A DNA stretch of 64,000 nt from Legionella sp. MW5194 (lineage in GTDB: Bacteria > Pseudomonadota > Gammaproteobacteria > Legionellales > Legionellaceae). A program made the translations under genes and the position numbers. Shown piece after piece: positions 45,137 to 55,360 of this stretch; the first letter of the stretch is position 1, and the number at the start of each line of letters is the position of its first letter. Location: assembly GCF_016864235.1 (NCBI RefSeq), contig NZ_CP045732.1, positions 1,612,001-1,676,000 of the forward strand. Reading direction: 5' to 3'. Under the pieces are notes generated by a model, which was not told where the DNA came from, ran no database searches, and worked only from the letters and a program-made list of their open reading frames with translations.

Positions 45137-45433
45137 CTATATCTGGTTATCAACCGAGCCGCTTATCATTTCATCCAAAAGCGAGAGTAACTTAAGGTAC
45201 TCATCGGGCGGCATTTTTCGTATCACTTCCTCGGATAATTTATCCGTCACTATCGTTTGCAAAAGACCAGTGGCTTCATCCAGGGCTTGCCTTATCTGTA
45301 CGTTATTGTCGTTATTGATTTTAGCGATAGGAGGGGCATTCACATTCAAGCTGTCTTCGGAGGCTTTTTGTGTGGTGATGTTGTTTGCATCCAGTTTTAA
45401 AGGCAGTAAATCATTGGGTCCATCGATAATCAT
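45137..45433 (-). CDS. flaG: FlaG family protein
   Basis: 98-residue protein of the FlaG family, associated with flagellar filament length. The C-terminal half carries the family pattern (ATGLLQTIVTDKLSEEVIRK, then PPDEYLKLLSLLDEM). It lies between flaA and fliD, as in other polar-flagellate gammaproteobacteria. Its AAGGAG ribosome site directly abuts a small hairpin, see the hairpin entry. Confidence 0.88.
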   Translation of the reverse strand: MIIDGPNDLLPLKLDANNITTQKASEDSLNVNAPPIAKINNDNNVQIRQALDEATGLLQTIVTDKLSEEVIRKMPPDEYLKLLSLLDEMISGSVDNQI

Positions 45434-45443
45434 TTATAACTCC

Positions 45444-45466
45444 TTACCCTCATTATCAGAGGGTAA
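45444..45466 (-). promoter_or_regulatory. Hairpin abutting the flaG ribosome binding site
   Basis: TTACCCTC at 45444-45451 pairs perfectly with GAGGGTAA at 45459-45466. On the minus strand the second arm runs into the AAGGAG of flaG (45445-45440), sharing two bases, so folding could limit flaG translation. Confidence 0.45.
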
Positions 45467-45470
45467 AACG

Positions 45471-45500
45471 CACTTCATGCAGGTTGCCCTGCATGAAGTG
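45471..45500 (-). terminator. Terminator of flaA
   Basis: CACTTCATGCAGG (45471-45483) and CCTGCATGAAGTG (45488-45500) form a perfect 13-base stem with a four-base loop just after the flaA stop; on the minus strand it is followed by CGTTTT. It should make flaA mostly monocistronic. Confidence 0.8.
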
Positions 45501-45507
45501 TCCTCGC

Positions 45508-46935
45508 TTATCGACCAAGGAGTGACAGCACGGATTGCGGTATGCTGTTAGCCTGAGCAAGCATGGCAGTACCAGCTTGTTGCAGAATCTGAGCCTTGGT
45601 TAGGTTGGCCGTTTCAGCAGCAAAGTCAGCATCTTGAATTCGGCTACGTGCAGCAGAGAGGTTTTCTGCTACGTTTTGCAGATTCGAAATGGTTGACTCG
45701 AAGCGGTTTTGCAGAGCACCCATTGCTGCGCGGTTGGAAGTAACGGAGTTCAATGCGGAGTCAAGACGCTTGATGGCTTCTTGAGCGCCAGCGGCTGTGC
45801 TGACATCGACTGAATCCACACCCAGGGAGTCTTTAGCAATGGCTGCAGACAAGCCTAAGTTAGCTACTGTACCGCCGATGGCGATGGAATCCACGGCACT
45901 GATTGACAGACTTCCGCGCAAGACACCGTCAAAGTCACCACCAGTGACGCTGATACCGTCAGTACCTGCAGTGAAGCCGGTACCACTCTCAGTGACCGTG
46001 ATGTTACGTCCGTCAGCTGCCGTTAAGGTCAAGTCACCGCCGTTTAAGCTGGCAATAACACCGGTTTGGTCACTGACGCCGTTGATGGCATCGCGAAGGT
46101 CTGAGTTACTGAGTGCCGTGGCCACGTCTTCGTTGGTGAATACCGCCACGCCGTTGATGGTCAGGTTGTACGTGTCACCTGCCGTACCGCCGATAGGACC
46201 GACTGTTTGTGTACCTGTCGTGGTCGCCGTCACACTCAAGCCTGAAACACCGGCATCATTGATGGCTGCAGCCTTGGCGTAAGCTGAGGTGCCATCCTGA
46301 CCGTTTGCTGAGCCTGCGAAACCGGCACTGGAGTTGATGGTTGTTGCTGCACCGCCGCCAATTGAGATGGTAATGTCGGTTGCAGCCGCAGCGGCCACCT
46401 CGGTCCCATCCTCAGCCGCGATACCGCCGATTGACGACGCTTTTACGCTGCCGATAGCGAAGCTGATGGTTTGGTTGGCGTTGGCACCGACCTGGAAGCT
46501 GGCACTTGAGAAAGAACCATCCAGAATGCGCTGACCGTTAAACTCGGTATTGTTGGCAATACGGTCTAACTCTGCCTGCAGCTGGTTCACCTCTTCCTGG
46601 ATGGCCTGACGGTCACCGGAATTGTTGGTTGAGTTCGCTGATTGCAGGGCAAGCTCACGCATACGTTGAAGGATGTTGGTGGTTTCACCCATGGCACCTT
46701 CAGCCGTTTGCGACAGGGAAATACCATCGTTCGCGTTACGAACAGCCTGGTTCATCCCTCTTATTTGAGCGGTCATGCGTTCAGAAATTGCCAAGCCTGC
46801 AGCATCATCTTTCGCGCTGTTGATTCGCAAGCTGGAAGACAACCGTTGAATAGCGGTTGTCATCGTTTTTTGCGAACTGTTTAAGTTACGTTGTGCGTTA
46901 AGCGACATGACGTTGGTATTAACCACTTGAGCCAT
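45508..46935 (-). CDS. flaA: Flagellin
   Basis: Filament subunit, exported by the flagellar type III system. 475 residues. The conserved N-terminal D0/D1 region ([40 protein letters not shown]) and C-terminal region ([39 protein letters not shown]) flank a variable Ala/Gly/Thr-rich centre. A GAGGAG ribosome site precedes the ATG, with a sigma-28 promoter about 95 bases further upstream. In Legionella, FlaA is a cytosolic NAIP/NLRC4 ligand in macrophages (known for the genus). Confidence 0.97.
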   Translation of the reverse strand: MAQVVNTNVMSLNAQRNLNSSQKTMTTAIQRLSSSLRINSAKDDAAGLAISERMTAQIRGMNQAVRNANDGISLSQTAEGAMGETTNILQRMRELALQSANSTNNSGDRQAIQEEVNQLQAELDRIANNTEFNGQRILDGSFSSASFQVGANANQTISFAIGSVKASSIGGIAAEDGTEVAAAAATDITISIGGGAATTINSSAGFAGSANGQDGTSAYAKAAAINDAGVSGLSVTATTTGTQTVGPIGGTAGDTYNLTINGVAVFTNEDVATALSNSDLRDAINGVSDQTGVIASLNGGDLTLTAADGRNITVTESGTGFTAGTDGISVTGGDFDGVLRGSLSISAVDSIAIGGTVANLGLSAAIAKDSLGVDSVDVSTAAGAQEAIKRLDSALNSVTSNRAAMGALQNRFESTISNLQNVAENLSAARSRIQDADFAAETANLTKAQILQQAGTAMLAQANSIPQSVLSLLGR

Positions 46936-47027
46936 AATAAAATCTCCTCACCTGAATCCCTGGATATGGGATCTGCTTTGTTCTCGGTGAATCCTGTTAT
47001 TATTGTTATTCACCGTACCCACACTTG

Positions 47028-47054
47028 TTATCGGAATAAAAAAAGGGAACTTTA
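47028..47054 (-). promoter_or_regulatory. Sigma-28 (FliA) promoter of flaA
   Basis: On the minus strand TAAAGTTC (47054-47047) and TCCGATAA (47035-47028) are separated by exactly 11 bases, each matching seven of eight positions of the TAAAGTTT-N11-GCCGATAA consensus. It points towards flaA with a leader of about 85 bases. Confidence 0.88.
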
Positions 47055-47211
47055 GGGGTGAATTGGTTTTTCTTGAAAAAGACAGGTTTTTGTTCTATTG
47101 CCTCAAGCACTTGCGCTGAAAGAATTCCTTGTTTTCTTGAAGAAAAGCAAGCTCTCAGGTAATTTTCAGGTTATACTGTGTGCCGTTTACGATCATGACG
47201 GATTCTTGTTT

Positions 47212-48075
47212 ATGAGTTGGCTTAAAAAATTACTACCTTCAAAAATCAGAACCGAAACATCCCAGAAAAAAGGGGTGCCCGAAGGGCTATGGGTAAAATG
47301 CCAGGGCTGTAATTCGGTATTGTATCGCTCCGAGCTCGAAAAAAACCTCTCGGTTTGTGCCAATTGTAACCATCATCACCGCTTAACCGCGCGTGAGCGC
47401 CTTGCCCAGTTTCTGGATGAAGGGAGCCAGGAAGAAATAGCGGCTAACCTGGAGCCCATCGATCGCCTTAAATTCAAGGATTCCAAAAAATACAAGGATC
47501 GAATCAGTCAGGCACAAAAGGCCACTGGCGAGAAGGAAGCGCTCATTGTCGCCAAGGGCAATCTTCTCCAGCAACCCGTTGTGGTCAGCGCCTTTGAATT
47601 TAATTTTATGGGGGGGTCCATGGGGGCCACCGTCGGGGAAAAATTTGTCAGGGCCATCACCACTGCCACGGCGGAAAAACGCCCTTACATCTGCTTTACT
47701 GCCAGCGGCGGTGCTCGTATGCAGGAAGGGCTGTTCTCATTGATGCAAATGGCCAAAACATCGGCTGCCTTAGCCCGTTTCTCAGAGACCCGGTTACCCT
47801 TCATTGTGGTATTGACCGATCCCACCATGGGTGGGGTTTCGGCGAGCTTTGCGAGCCTGGGTGATCTCATTCTGGCTGAGCCCAATGCCTTAATTGGTTT
47901 CGCAGGCCCCCGAGTCATTGAACAAACCGTGCGACAAACGTTGCCTGAGGGTTTTCAGCGCAGTGAATTCCTGCTGGAGCACGGCCACATTGACATGATT
48001 GTCGAACGCAGGCTTCTGCGCTCGACGGTCGCAGAACTGGTTGCCAAATTATCGCATCGTGACGCACGCCACTGA
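47212..48075 (+). CDS. accD: Acetyl-CoA carboxylase carboxyltransferase subunit beta
   Basis: Beta half of the carboxyltransferase that makes malonyl-CoA for fatty acid synthesis. The N-terminal zinc ribbon ([10 protein letters not shown] and CANCNHHHR) and the crotonase-like core ([37 protein letters not shown]) are complete. 287 residues from the ATG at 47212, beginning MSWLKKLLP like relatives; the frame runs open upstream to 47098 but that part is not family-like. folC begins inside its end. Confidence 0.95.
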   Translation: MSWLKKLLPSKIRTETSQKKGVPEGLWVKCQGCNSVLYRSELEKNLSVCANCNHHHRLTARERLAQFLDEGSQEEIAANLEPIDRLKFKDSKKYKDRISQAQKATGEKEALIVAKGNLLQQPVVVSAFEFNFMGGSMGATVGEKFVRAITTATAEKRPYICFTASGGARMQEGLFSLMQMAKTSAALARFSETRLPFIVVLTDPTMGGVSASFASLGDLILAEPNALIGFAGPRVIEQTVRQTLPEGFQRSEFLLEHGHIDMIVERRLLRSTVAELVAKLSHRDARH

Positions 48076-49348
48076 TTACCGTAGCTGGTCGCTTGAACAC
48101 TGGTTGACTGTTCTTGAAAGCCGGCACAAAAAAGAAATCCAGCTGGGATTGGCCCGCATCGCCCGTGTTGCCGGCCAGCTGGACTTGCTTAGACCCCATG
48201 CCAAAGTCATTACAGTGGCTGGAACGAATGGCAAGGGGTCGACCGTGGCTTCACTGGAAGCCCTTTATCGCAGCGGGGGCTATCAGATCGGGGCTTACAC
48301 CTCCCCGCATGTCCTGCACTTTAACGAACGCATTCGAATCAACGGCGTTCCTGTCTCTGACGAGGCCCTGACGGATGCTTTTTCTGTCATTGAAGAGGGG
48401 CGAGGCGAAACCCATCTGACTTATTTTGAAACGGCGACCCTGGCGGCGCTTTATCTGTTTCAGCAAACGCCGCTGGACTTGATTATTCTTGAAGTGGGTA
48501 TCGGTGGGCGGCTGGATGCCACCAATATTATCGATGCCGATTTGGCCATTATAACCACCATTGATTACGATCATCAGGATTATCTGGGAGACACCCTGGA
48601 AAAAATAGGCGCTGAGAAAGCGGGAATATTACGGGAAGGTAAGCCTGTTATTTATGCAGATGTTTCACCGCCTTTGAGTATCCTGTCTGCAGTCCATGCG
48701 CTGCGCTGTCCCCATGCAGTGAATGGACAGCACTACCGTTACCGGATTGATCAGCAACAATTGACGTTTACAGACAGCCAGGGGACACTGCATTGCAGAG
48801 AGCCCTTTTTGCATGGGAATGCCTTGGCCGCTGCCATGATGACTACCCGCTACCTTCATGATCATTTGCCTGTGACGCCTGCACAGATTACTGAGGGATT
48901 AAGCGGTTTAACACTTAAGGGGCGTCAACAGGTGATTGAAACCGGACATCATACGGTTTTATTTGACGTGTCTCATAATCCGCAGGCGGCAGCGTATCTT
49001 GCAGACCATTTAGTAAAACAGTATTCAGGGCGACGCATTCATGCCGTTTTTTCTGCGCTTGGCGATAAGGATCTGACCGGCATAATCGCTCCGTTAAGCC
49101 CCTGGGTTGCGTGTTGGTATCCTGCGTTACTTCAAAGCAAGCGAGCGGCAACGAGCGAACAACTGCTCCAGGCGTTTGCAAACCATGGCATTGATGACGT
49201 TTTGTGTCATAATAGTCCATCGGCTGCGTACAAAACGGCTTGCCAACAGGCTTCTGCTGGTGATTTGATTTTAGTTTATGGTTCATTTTTTACTGTGTGC
49301 GCTGTATTACCGGCGGTAAGTAATGAAAACTTGAGCGAAGGGGTTTAA
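48059..49348 (+). CDS. folC: Bifunctional folylpolyglutamate synthase / dihydrofolate synthase
   Basis: Adds glutamate to dihydropteroate and extends folate polyglutamate tails. Mur-ligase fold with the P-loop [33 protein letters not shown] and [14 protein letters not shown] place the start at GTG 48059, overlapping accD by 17 bases, which yields a normal N-terminus ([20 protein letters not shown]) and 429 residues; the frame is open from 47999. No strong ribosome site, so coupling to accD is likely. Confidence 0.94.
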   Translation: MTHATDYRSWSLEHWLTVLESRHKKEIQLGLARIARVAGQLDLLRPHAKVITVAGTNGKGSTVASLEALYRSGGYQIGAYTSPHVLHFNERIRINGVPVSDEALTDAFSVIEEGRGETHLTYFETATLAALYLFQQTPLDLIILEVGIGGRLDATNIIDADLAIITTIDYDHQDYLGDTLEKIGAEKAGILREGKPVIYADVSPPLSILSAVHALRCPHAVNGQHYRYRIDQQQLTFTDSQGTLHCREPFLHGNALAAAMMTTRYLHDHLPVTPAQITEGLSGLTLKGRQQVIETGHHTVLFDVSHNPQAAAYLADHLVKQYSGRRIHAVFSALGDKDLTGIIAPLSPWVACWYPALLQSKRAATSEQLLQAFANHGIDDVLCHNSPSAAYKTACQQASAGDLILVYGSFFTVCAVLPAVSNENLSEGV

Positions 49349-49349
49349 T

Positions 49350-50120
49350 ATGAAATTTACTATGGATGAGCGCGTCAAGCATCGCTTGGTAGGCATTGCC
49401 GTCATTTTGTCAGTTGTGGCTATATTTATGCCCGCCATTATGAAAAAATCCAGTCAACGATTTGATGACAACGTCAGTATGTCCGTTAAATTACCGCCTA
49501 AACCCGCTTTACCGCAAGTGTCCATGCCGGAAGAAAAGGAAATGTTTAAAACGGTGAAAGTGGCCCATGTTGATATTCCTCCAATTGACGAAGAAGCAAG
49601 ACCGGCATCGACCCTGGCTAAGGCTGAGCCGTTGAGCCAGATGAATAAAGGCCCGGTCATTGTCGCTGAAGAAAAACCTGCAAAAAATGCTCCGGCCATC
49701 GCAATGGCTGACGTAAAACCTGCGGTTGTCAAAACCCAGGCTCCGCCGACGCGCCTCACTCAAATTAAAAAGCCTGCACTGGTTAAGCCGGTCAGTAAGC
49801 CGACACCGGTTCAGGTTGCTGCCAGGAAAACAAACCCCGCAGTCAGCAAACCACTTGCGACGGCCAATGCAGTGGCACGTTATGGTTATGCTGTCCAATT
49901 AGCGACGTTTTCTCAGCAACGCAATGCCGTGGCATTAATTGCGCGTTTAAAGAGCAAAGGGTATCAGGCTCGCTTTAATAAAGTGGTTGATAACAAAGGC
50001 ACCGTTTATAAAGTAATTGTTGGTAACATGAAAGAACGACAGCAAGCCCAGAAATTACAGCAGCAACTGGCCAGCGCCATTCAGTTGAATGGATTCATCG
50101 TTACTACCCGGGTTAGTTAG
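49350..50120 (+). CDS. dedD: SPOR domain cell-division protein, DedD-like
   Basis: Inner-membrane division protein of 256 residues. A single N-terminal membrane anchor (HRLVGIAVILSVVAIFMPAI) is followed by a Pro/Lys/Ala-rich periplasmic linker and a C-terminal SPOR domain (YGYAVQLATFSQQRNAVALI to the end), which binds septal peptidoglycan. It begins one base after folC, in the accD-folC-dedD-cvpA order. Confidence 0.88.
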   Translation: MKFTMDERVKHRLVGIAVILSVVAIFMPAIMKKSSQRFDDNVSMSVKLPPKPALPQVSMPEEKEMFKTVKVAHVDIPPIDEEARPASTLAKAEPLSQMNKGPVIVAEEKPAKNAPAIAMADVKPAVVKTQAPPTRLTQIKKPALVKPVSKPTPVQVAARKTNPAVSKPLATANAVARYGYAVQLATFSQQRNAVALIARLKSKGYQARFNKVVDNKGTVYKVIVGNMKERQQAQKLQQQLASAIQLNGFIVTTRVS

Positions 50121-50122
50121 GC

Positions 50123-50680
50123 ATGCAATGGTACTGGGTTGATTTAGTCATTCTATCGATTATCGGTCTTTCGGTTATTACCGGTTTGTTCCGTGGCTTT
50201 ATCAAGGAACTCATCGCCTTAGTGGTCTGGATTTTAGCCCTCTGGCTGGCTTATAACTACACTGACGTGGTGGGTCCCTGGTTTCAACCCTACATCCAGG
50301 ATCCGACGGCACGTAAGGGCGCAGGCTTTGTGGTCATTCTATTGTCTACTTTGCTGGTTGGAGCCATTGTCAACGCGATATTAGGTTTTATCCTTAAACG
50401 TACAGGATTAAGCGGCACTGACCGGTTATTGGGCATGGCCTTTGGTTTTGTTCGTGGCGTTTTTATTGTGTCGCTGATTATGCTGGTTATTCAGATGACG
50501 TCGATGCCCCATGAGGAATATTCAAAGAATTCCCGCCTCTATGCCAAATTTAATCCCATTGTGCAATGGCTTTATAGCATGCTGCCTGATTTTATCAAAA
50601 AAGTTCAGCTGATCGATACCCAAAAAATTGTGGCGAACGCCTCCAGAGATCTGGAATTTACCAATCTCGATGAGATTTAA
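50123..50680 (+). CDS. cvpA: CvpA family membrane protein
   Basis: 185-residue membrane protein with about four hydrophobic segments; WVDLVILSIIGLSVITGLFR and GFIKELIALVVWILALWLAY, then GTDRLLGMAFGFVRGVFIVS, are typical of CvpA. Role is unclear beyond links to colicin V and envelope stress in enterobacteria. It starts two bases after dedD. The usual neighbour purF is absent; the next gene is the convergent nadD. Confidence 0.92.
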   Translation: MQWYWVDLVILSIIGLSVITGLFRGFIKELIALVVWILALWLAYNYTDVVGPWFQPYIQDPTARKGAGFVVILLSTLLVGAIVNAILGFILKRTGLSGTDRLLGMAFGFVRGVFIVSLIMLVIQMTSMPHEEYSKNSRLYAKFNPIVQWLYSMLPDFIKKVQLIDTQKIVANASRDLEFTNLDEI

Positions 50681-50710
50681 AAACTGACCGGCGTTGACTA
50701 GCCGCTTGTC

Positions 50711-51358
50711 TTAGCGGTACAGGCCATGGGTATTGATGTATTTCATTACAGAAACGGGCAACATGTCGCTGCTGATTACCTGACCCTCACGCAATTGCCT
50801 GCGGATTTGAGTTGACGAAAGGGGGTATTGCCCTGCATTAAACTGTTGAATGACACCAGCCTTTTCTGTCAAAAGCAAACCTTCCTCCTGCTTTTCATGA
50901 TGGCGTAACAGCAGCTGCACTGCTTGGGGAGGCTTAACAACGACAGAAGGCCGCTTTATAACCAGCAAATTGCATAGATCAAGCAACCTTTCCCATTGAT
51001 GCCAGGCGGGGAGCTGGTAAAAGGTATCCTGACCAAGGAGCAGGGTTACAGGCAGTTCATAACCTCGTTTCTCTCGCAAGTGGCTTAACGTTGTCACCAT
51101 GTAAGAAGGAGAGTCGCGTTCAATTTCAGTGCAATCGATTTGAAAATTCAACGTTGACGGCAACTCTGCTAAAGCAAGTGTTAACATTGCCACACGCTGT
51201 TCTCCAGACGCATGTGCTTCTTCCTTCAATAAAGGAACCCTGCAGGGTAGAAAAGAAAAGCAATCAAAATGAAAGTGATTCTGCACAGCCAGGGCTGTAT
51301 TCATATGACCTTTGTGAACCGGGTCGAAGGTGCCGCCAAAAAGGATGAGGTTATTCAA
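50711..51358 (-). CDS. nadD: Nicotinate-nucleotide adenylyltransferase
   Basis: Adenylates nicotinate mononucleotide in NAD synthesis. The nucleotidyltransferase core FGGTFDPVHKGHMNTALA is near the N-terminus and the ISSTxxR-type LSSTQIRRQLREG near the end. The frame is open far upstream into holA, so the start needs a choice. I prefer TTG at 51358, which overlaps the holA TGA as TTGA and gives 215 residues beginning MNNLILFGGTF, the usual length. An ATG at 51385 is the alternative. Last gene of lnt-leuS-lptE-holA-nadD. Confidence 0.92.
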   Translation of the reverse strand: MNNLILFGGTFDPVHKGHMNTALAVQNHFHFDCFSFLPCRVPLLKEEAHASGEQRVAMLTLALAELPSTLNFQIDCTEIERDSPSYMVTTLSHLREKRGYELPVTLLLGQDTFYQLPAWHQWERLLDLCNLLVIKRPSVVVKPPQAVQLLLRHHEKQEEGLLLTEKAGVIQQFNAGQYPLSSTQIRRQLREGQVISSDMLPVSVMKYINTHGLYR

Positions 51359-52377
51359 GGTAATAGGACCTGTTGACCCGAGCATAAGCCCACGACCAGC
51401 AATTCGAAATGACGTGGAATCTGCGGAGTCTGACTTGTTTTGATTAGTGTATCCAGTTTGCCGCAAAACGCCAACAAGCTGGATAACCCTTCTTCTGTAT
51501 GCCTTTTTAAAGCTGTCTGGTAAAGTTTTCCGCGTTGAGGCCATATTTTTAACTGATTCAAGGTGCTGGAAAAAGGGAGCTCCAGTTGAATGCTGTGATG
51601 GAGTTGCAGTAAAAGACGCACTTCTTGAGCCAGAACCCATAAAATCAGTGTCCATTCCACCCGGTTTTCAGCAGCATGCCGCAGTATGATCAAGGCCTGA
51701 GCAGTATCACCCAGCAGGCAGGCGTCGCTTAGCTCAAACAATTGATACTGAGCCTGATCAAACAGGTATTGTTTCATCAGTGTAATCGTTAATTCATGCT
51801 CAAGATCATGGGTAATCCTGATTTTATCTAATAATTGCGCACAGGCGGCTAAGTTGCCGCGAGTATATTGCTCAATCAATGGCAGTACAGCCGCCTGATA
51901 GCGAATGGCATGCTGGGCTAATTGCTCTTTGACCCAGCGTTGCACGGCGGCTTTATCCGGGGCTTTTGTCTGTACCAGAGTCACCTGAGAATGATTGACC
52001 AGGAACTGCAATGATTTTTGGGTCAGATCTGACGCGCGCAAAAGGAGTAAGCAGTCAGGATTGACACGGGCTAAATACGATTCAAAAAAGGCCTTTCCCT
52101 CACTGTCCAAGGATTTTTTCCCATAGCGCGCGTCCACCAGGGTCGCTTCCGCAAAAAGAGAATAATTAGTCACCGCATCCATCAGTCTGGCCCAATCACC
52201 AGAAGACTCGATATCCATCACCTTGACATCACTGCCTTGAGAGTGCAAAGAATTCCAGGTTTGCTTTAAGGTGGTGACAGCCTGGTCGATAAGAAAATGG
52301 TCCTGTCCCATCAAGACATAACTGGCTGATAAAGGGGAACTGACCTGAAAGCGGATATCCTGATGTTTTATTAACAT
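51355..52377 (-). CDS. holA: DNA polymerase III subunit delta
   Basis: Clamp-loader subunit that opens the beta clamp. 340 residues; the N-terminal pattern SASYVLMGQDHFLIDQAVTT and the three-domain layout, with VNHSQVTLVQTKAPDKAAVQ before the helical C-terminal collar, fit HolA. Starts five bases after lptE and overlaps nadD by four. Confidence 0.92.
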   Translation of the reverse strand: MLIKHQDIRFQVSSPLSASYVLMGQDHFLIDQAVTTLKQTWNSLHSQGSDVKVMDIESSGDWARLMDAVTNYSLFAEATLVDARYGKKSLDSEGKAFFESYLARVNPDCLLLLRASDLTQKSLQFLVNHSQVTLVQTKAPDKAAVQRWVKEQLAQHAIRYQAAVLPLIEQYTRGNLAACAQLLDKIRITHDLEHELTITLMKQYLFDQAQYQLFELSDACLLGDTAQALIILRHAAENRVEWTLILWVLAQEVRLLLQLHHSIQLELPFSSTLNQLKIWPQRGKLYQTALKRHTEEGLSSLLAFCGKLDTLIKTSQTPQIPRHFELLVVGLCSGQQVLLP

Positions 52378-52382
52378 GGTGT

Positions 52383-52874
52383 TTACTGTTGCGGCTTACG
52401 GTTCAAGCGAATAAGGATTTGCATCACGGCATCCCGGCGCATTTCGTTATACAACGTCGATTCTTCAAAATCTGAACCTAAAATTCGATCATTGTTGACT
52501 GTCAATTGCCGTGATACTCCCACTTGGGTTGAGGGAATCAGTACGGGTCCCCTCTGTTTAACCAATGAAAAACGAACGGTGTACACCAGTTGATATTGAC
52601 GGGGAGTCGTGCTGGCACTGACGCTGGTGAGCTGTTGCTGGTTGTGATCCCGCTCCACAATAAGCAGGTAGTGAGCTTCGGCAGGATTTGAGACAACCAC
52701 GATGTTGTAAGCCTCAAGTTGTTCTTTAAGCAGAGGGCCTAAATCGCGATGAGCATCCTGGATGACCACCGCGACATGATTGAGCCAACGCGGCATTTCT
52801 GCTACGCCGCGCAATTTAAAGCCGCAGGCTGCGAGCAGACTGACCAAGCTTAAGAGAACAAGTCGCTTTTGCAT
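52383..52874 (-). CDS. lptE: LPS-assembly lipoprotein
   Basis: Outer-membrane lipoprotein that plugs the LptD barrel during LPS delivery. 163 residues with lipobox LAAC (cysteine 17), then GFKLRGVAEMPRWLNHVAVV, typical of LptE. Its ATG shares one base with the leuS stop (TGATG), so it is coupled. The leuS-lptE-holA order is conserved in gammaproteobacteria. Confidence 0.95.
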   Translation of the reverse strand: MQKRLVLLSLVSLLAACGFKLRGVAEMPRWLNHVAVVIQDAHRDLGPLLKEQLEAYNIVVVSNPAEAHYLLIVERDHNQQQLTSVSASTTPRQYQLVYTVRFSLVKQRGPVLIPSTQVGVSRQLTVNNDRILGSDFEESTLYNEMRRDAVMQILIRLNRKPQQ

Positions 52875-55345
52875 CAGCTGACAACCAGATTGATTAATTG
52901 GCGGTGCATAACCACAATGGCCTTTTTAATGGCTTTGTCCTCGATGAACGCATGGGCATGCTGCTTTGCCAATTGAATCAGGGTGTCCTCATCGCTGTCA
53001 CTGTCCGCACTGAATTGCGCGCGCAGTTTGCCGTTAACCTGAACAACAAAATCGAGCTCGTCGCTTTTCAGCGCACTTTTATCCACCTTGGGCCATGGCG
53101 CATCGATGATCACACGATCATAACCAAGCTGCTGCCACAAATGGTGACCAATGTGCGGGGTTATGGGCGCTAACAGGCGCAATAAAATGCTCATGCCTGC
53201 ATGAATAAAATACTTGTCGTCTTCCGTTTCAACAGCATAGGCTGATAATTCATTAAATAATTTCATGCAGCCTGAAACCACCGTGTTGAACTGGTGCTTT
53301 TCATAATCATTGCTGGCCTGTGCGAGAATCTGATTGACAGCCATGCGTGATTTTTTAAGCCGGCTTTCAGCGTGTTGCCAATCCACGTGCCCATTGCCGT
53401 CGGAAATGGCATTGTTGGCTTCCTTAATCAGATCCTGATGCTGATACGCAAAGGCCCAGATGCGCTTGAGAAAACGATGAGCTCCTTCCACGGCGGTATC
53501 GGACCATTCCAGGGATTGTTCTGGCGGTGCCGCAAACATCACAAACAGACGGGCCGTGTCGGCGCCGTAGGTATCAATCAGGTGATTTGGATCAACGATA
53601 TTGCCTAAGGATTTAGACATTTTATGGCCGTCTTTGAGCACCATACCTTGAGTCAGTAATGCCTTGAAGGGTTCATCGGAATTGACAAGCCCTTCATCCC
53701 GCATCAATTTATGAAAAAATCGGGCATAGAGCAGATGCATTACTGCATGTTCAATCCCGCCAATGTATTGATCCACCGGTGTCCAATACTTGGCACGATC
53801 GTCGAGCATGGCATTGTCCTGCCCCTTACAGGCAAAACGGGCATAGTACCAGGAAGACTCCACGAAGGTATCGAAGGTATCGGTTTCACGCATCGCATCC
53901 TGTCGGCATTTGGGGCATTGCGTATGCAGAAAGTCACTGCACTGGGCCAAGGGCGAACCGTTGCCTGAGAATTGAATGTTTTCCGGGAGTTCAACGGGTA
54001 ATTCATCTTCAGGTACGGGGACAATGCCGCATTCTTCACAATGAATCATGGGAATCGGTGTACCCCAGTAGCGTTGTCTTGAAACGCCCCAGTCACGAAG
54101 GCGATAATTGACTGTGATTTTACCCAGTTCCTGTTCTTCAATATAGGTTGAAATGGTTTTAATCGCCTGAGCAGAGGGGAGTCCATTAAATGGTTCTGAA
54201 TGAATCAACTCACCTTCGCCGGTAAAAGCCGATTGGCTGTAGTCATGGGTGCCTTCAACGGGTTTGATGACTTCTTTCAAAGGCAATTGGTATTTTTGTG
54301 CGAATTCCCAGTCGCGCTGATCGTGTGCGGGGACGGCCATTACCGCACCGGAACCGTATTGCATCAGGACAAAATTGGCTATCCACACGGGAACCTCAGC
54401 GCCGGTGATTGGATGAATGGCCATGAAAGAAGTCGCTATTCCTCTTTTTTCCATGGTGGCCAGATCAGCCTCCGCCATACGGACACCCTGACAGCTTTCA
54501 ACAAATTCCTGAACAGCGGCATTGGTTTTGGCGGCTTCTTTCGCCAGCGGATGGTCTGGTGCGACGGCCAGATAGGTTACTCCCATGAGGGTATCGGGGC
54601 GGGTGGTATAAATTTTAAGCTTTTTGGCATAGCCTTCCACTTTAAAGGCAATTTCGCAGCCCTCGGAGCGGCCTATCCAGTTGCGCTGCATCTGTTTGAC
54701 CTGGGAAGGCCATTCGTCCAGCGTATCCAAATCATTAAGCAGTTCATCCGCGTAAGCGGTGATTTTAATAAACCACTGGGATATTTCCCGTCGTTCAACC
54801 AGCGCGCCTGAGCGCCAGCCGCGGCCGTCTACGACCTGCTCATTGGCGAGCACCGTCTGATCCACAGGATCCCAGTTAACCAGGGCATTCTTTTTATAGA
54901 CCAGGCCTTTTTCATACAATTTAATGAAAAACCACTGTTCCCAGCGGTAATAATCGGCATCACAGGTTGCGATTTCGCGCTTCCAGTCATAAGCGTTGCC
55001 AAGACGCATGAATTGTTCTTTCATGGAGGCAATGTTTTTTCGGGTCCACTCAGCCGGATGAATGCCATGTTTAATGGCAGCGTTTTCAGCGGGCAAACCG
55101 AATGCATCCCAGCCAATGGGTTGCAAAACATTTTTACCCAGCGCCCGCTGGTAGCGGGCAATCACATCGCCCAGAGTATAATTCCGGACATGCCCCATAT
55201 GCAGTGTTCCGCTGGGGTAAGGGAACATGGATAAGCAATAAAATTTTTCTCTGTTTAAATCTTCAGTGACATTAAACGATTGTTTTTTAAGCCAATACTG
55301 TTGGGCTTGTTCTTCAACATCTCGCGGTTTATAGCTAATATCCAT
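52874..55345 (-). CDS. leuS: Leucyl-tRNA synthetase
   Basis: Class I aminoacyl-tRNA synthetase, 823 residues. The HIGH-type motif is in [17 protein letters not shown], the KMSKS motif in [15 protein letters not shown], and the editing-domain threonine-rich [20 protein letters not shown] is intact. It is 15 bases after lnt. No T-box or leader peptide was noticed. Confidence 0.98.
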   Translation of the reverse strand: MDISYKPRDVEEQAQQYWLKKQSFNVTEDLNREKFYCLSMFPYPSGTLHMGHVRNYTLGDVIARYQRALGKNVLQPIGWDAFGLPAENAAIKHGIHPAEWTRKNIASMKEQFMRLGNAYDWKREIATCDADYYRWEQWFFIKLYEKGLVYKKNALVNWDPVDQTVLANEQVVDGRGWRSGALVERREISQWFIKITAYADELLNDLDTLDEWPSQVKQMQRNWIGRSEGCEIAFKVEGYAKKLKIYTTRPDTLMGVTYLAVAPDHPLAKEAAKTNAAVQEFVESCQGVRMAEADLATMEKRGIATSFMAIHPITGAEVPVWIANFVLMQYGSGAVMAVPAHDQRDWEFAQKYQLPLKEVIKPVEGTHDYSQSAFTGEGELIHSEPFNGLPSAQAIKTISTYIEEQELGKITVNYRLRDWGVSRQRYWGTPIPMIHCEECGIVPVPEDELPVELPENIQFSGNGSPLAQCSDFLHTQCPKCRQDAMRETDTFDTFVESSWYYARFACKGQDNAMLDDRAKYWTPVDQYIGGIEHAVMHLLYARFFHKLMRDEGLVNSDEPFKALLTQGMVLKDGHKMSKSLGNIVDPNHLIDTYGADTARLFVMFAAPPEQSLEWSDTAVEGAHRFLKRIWAFAYQHQDLIKEANNAISDGNGHVDWQHAESRLKKSRMAVNQILAQASNDYEKHQFNTVVSGCMKLFNELSAYAVETEDDKYFIHAGMSILLRLLAPITPHIGHHLWQQLGYDRVIIDAPWPKVDKSALKSDELDFVVQVNGKLRAQFSADSDSDEDTLIQLAKQHAHAFIEDKAIKKAIVVMHRQLINLVVS

Positions 55346-55360
55346 AGTTAAACGTTGTAT

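Noticed and set aside
45434-45540. Sigma-28 promoter for flaG in the end of flaA
   Set aside because: GTCGATAA resembles the -10 element, but no TAAAGTTT-like sequence lies 11 bases upstream of it.
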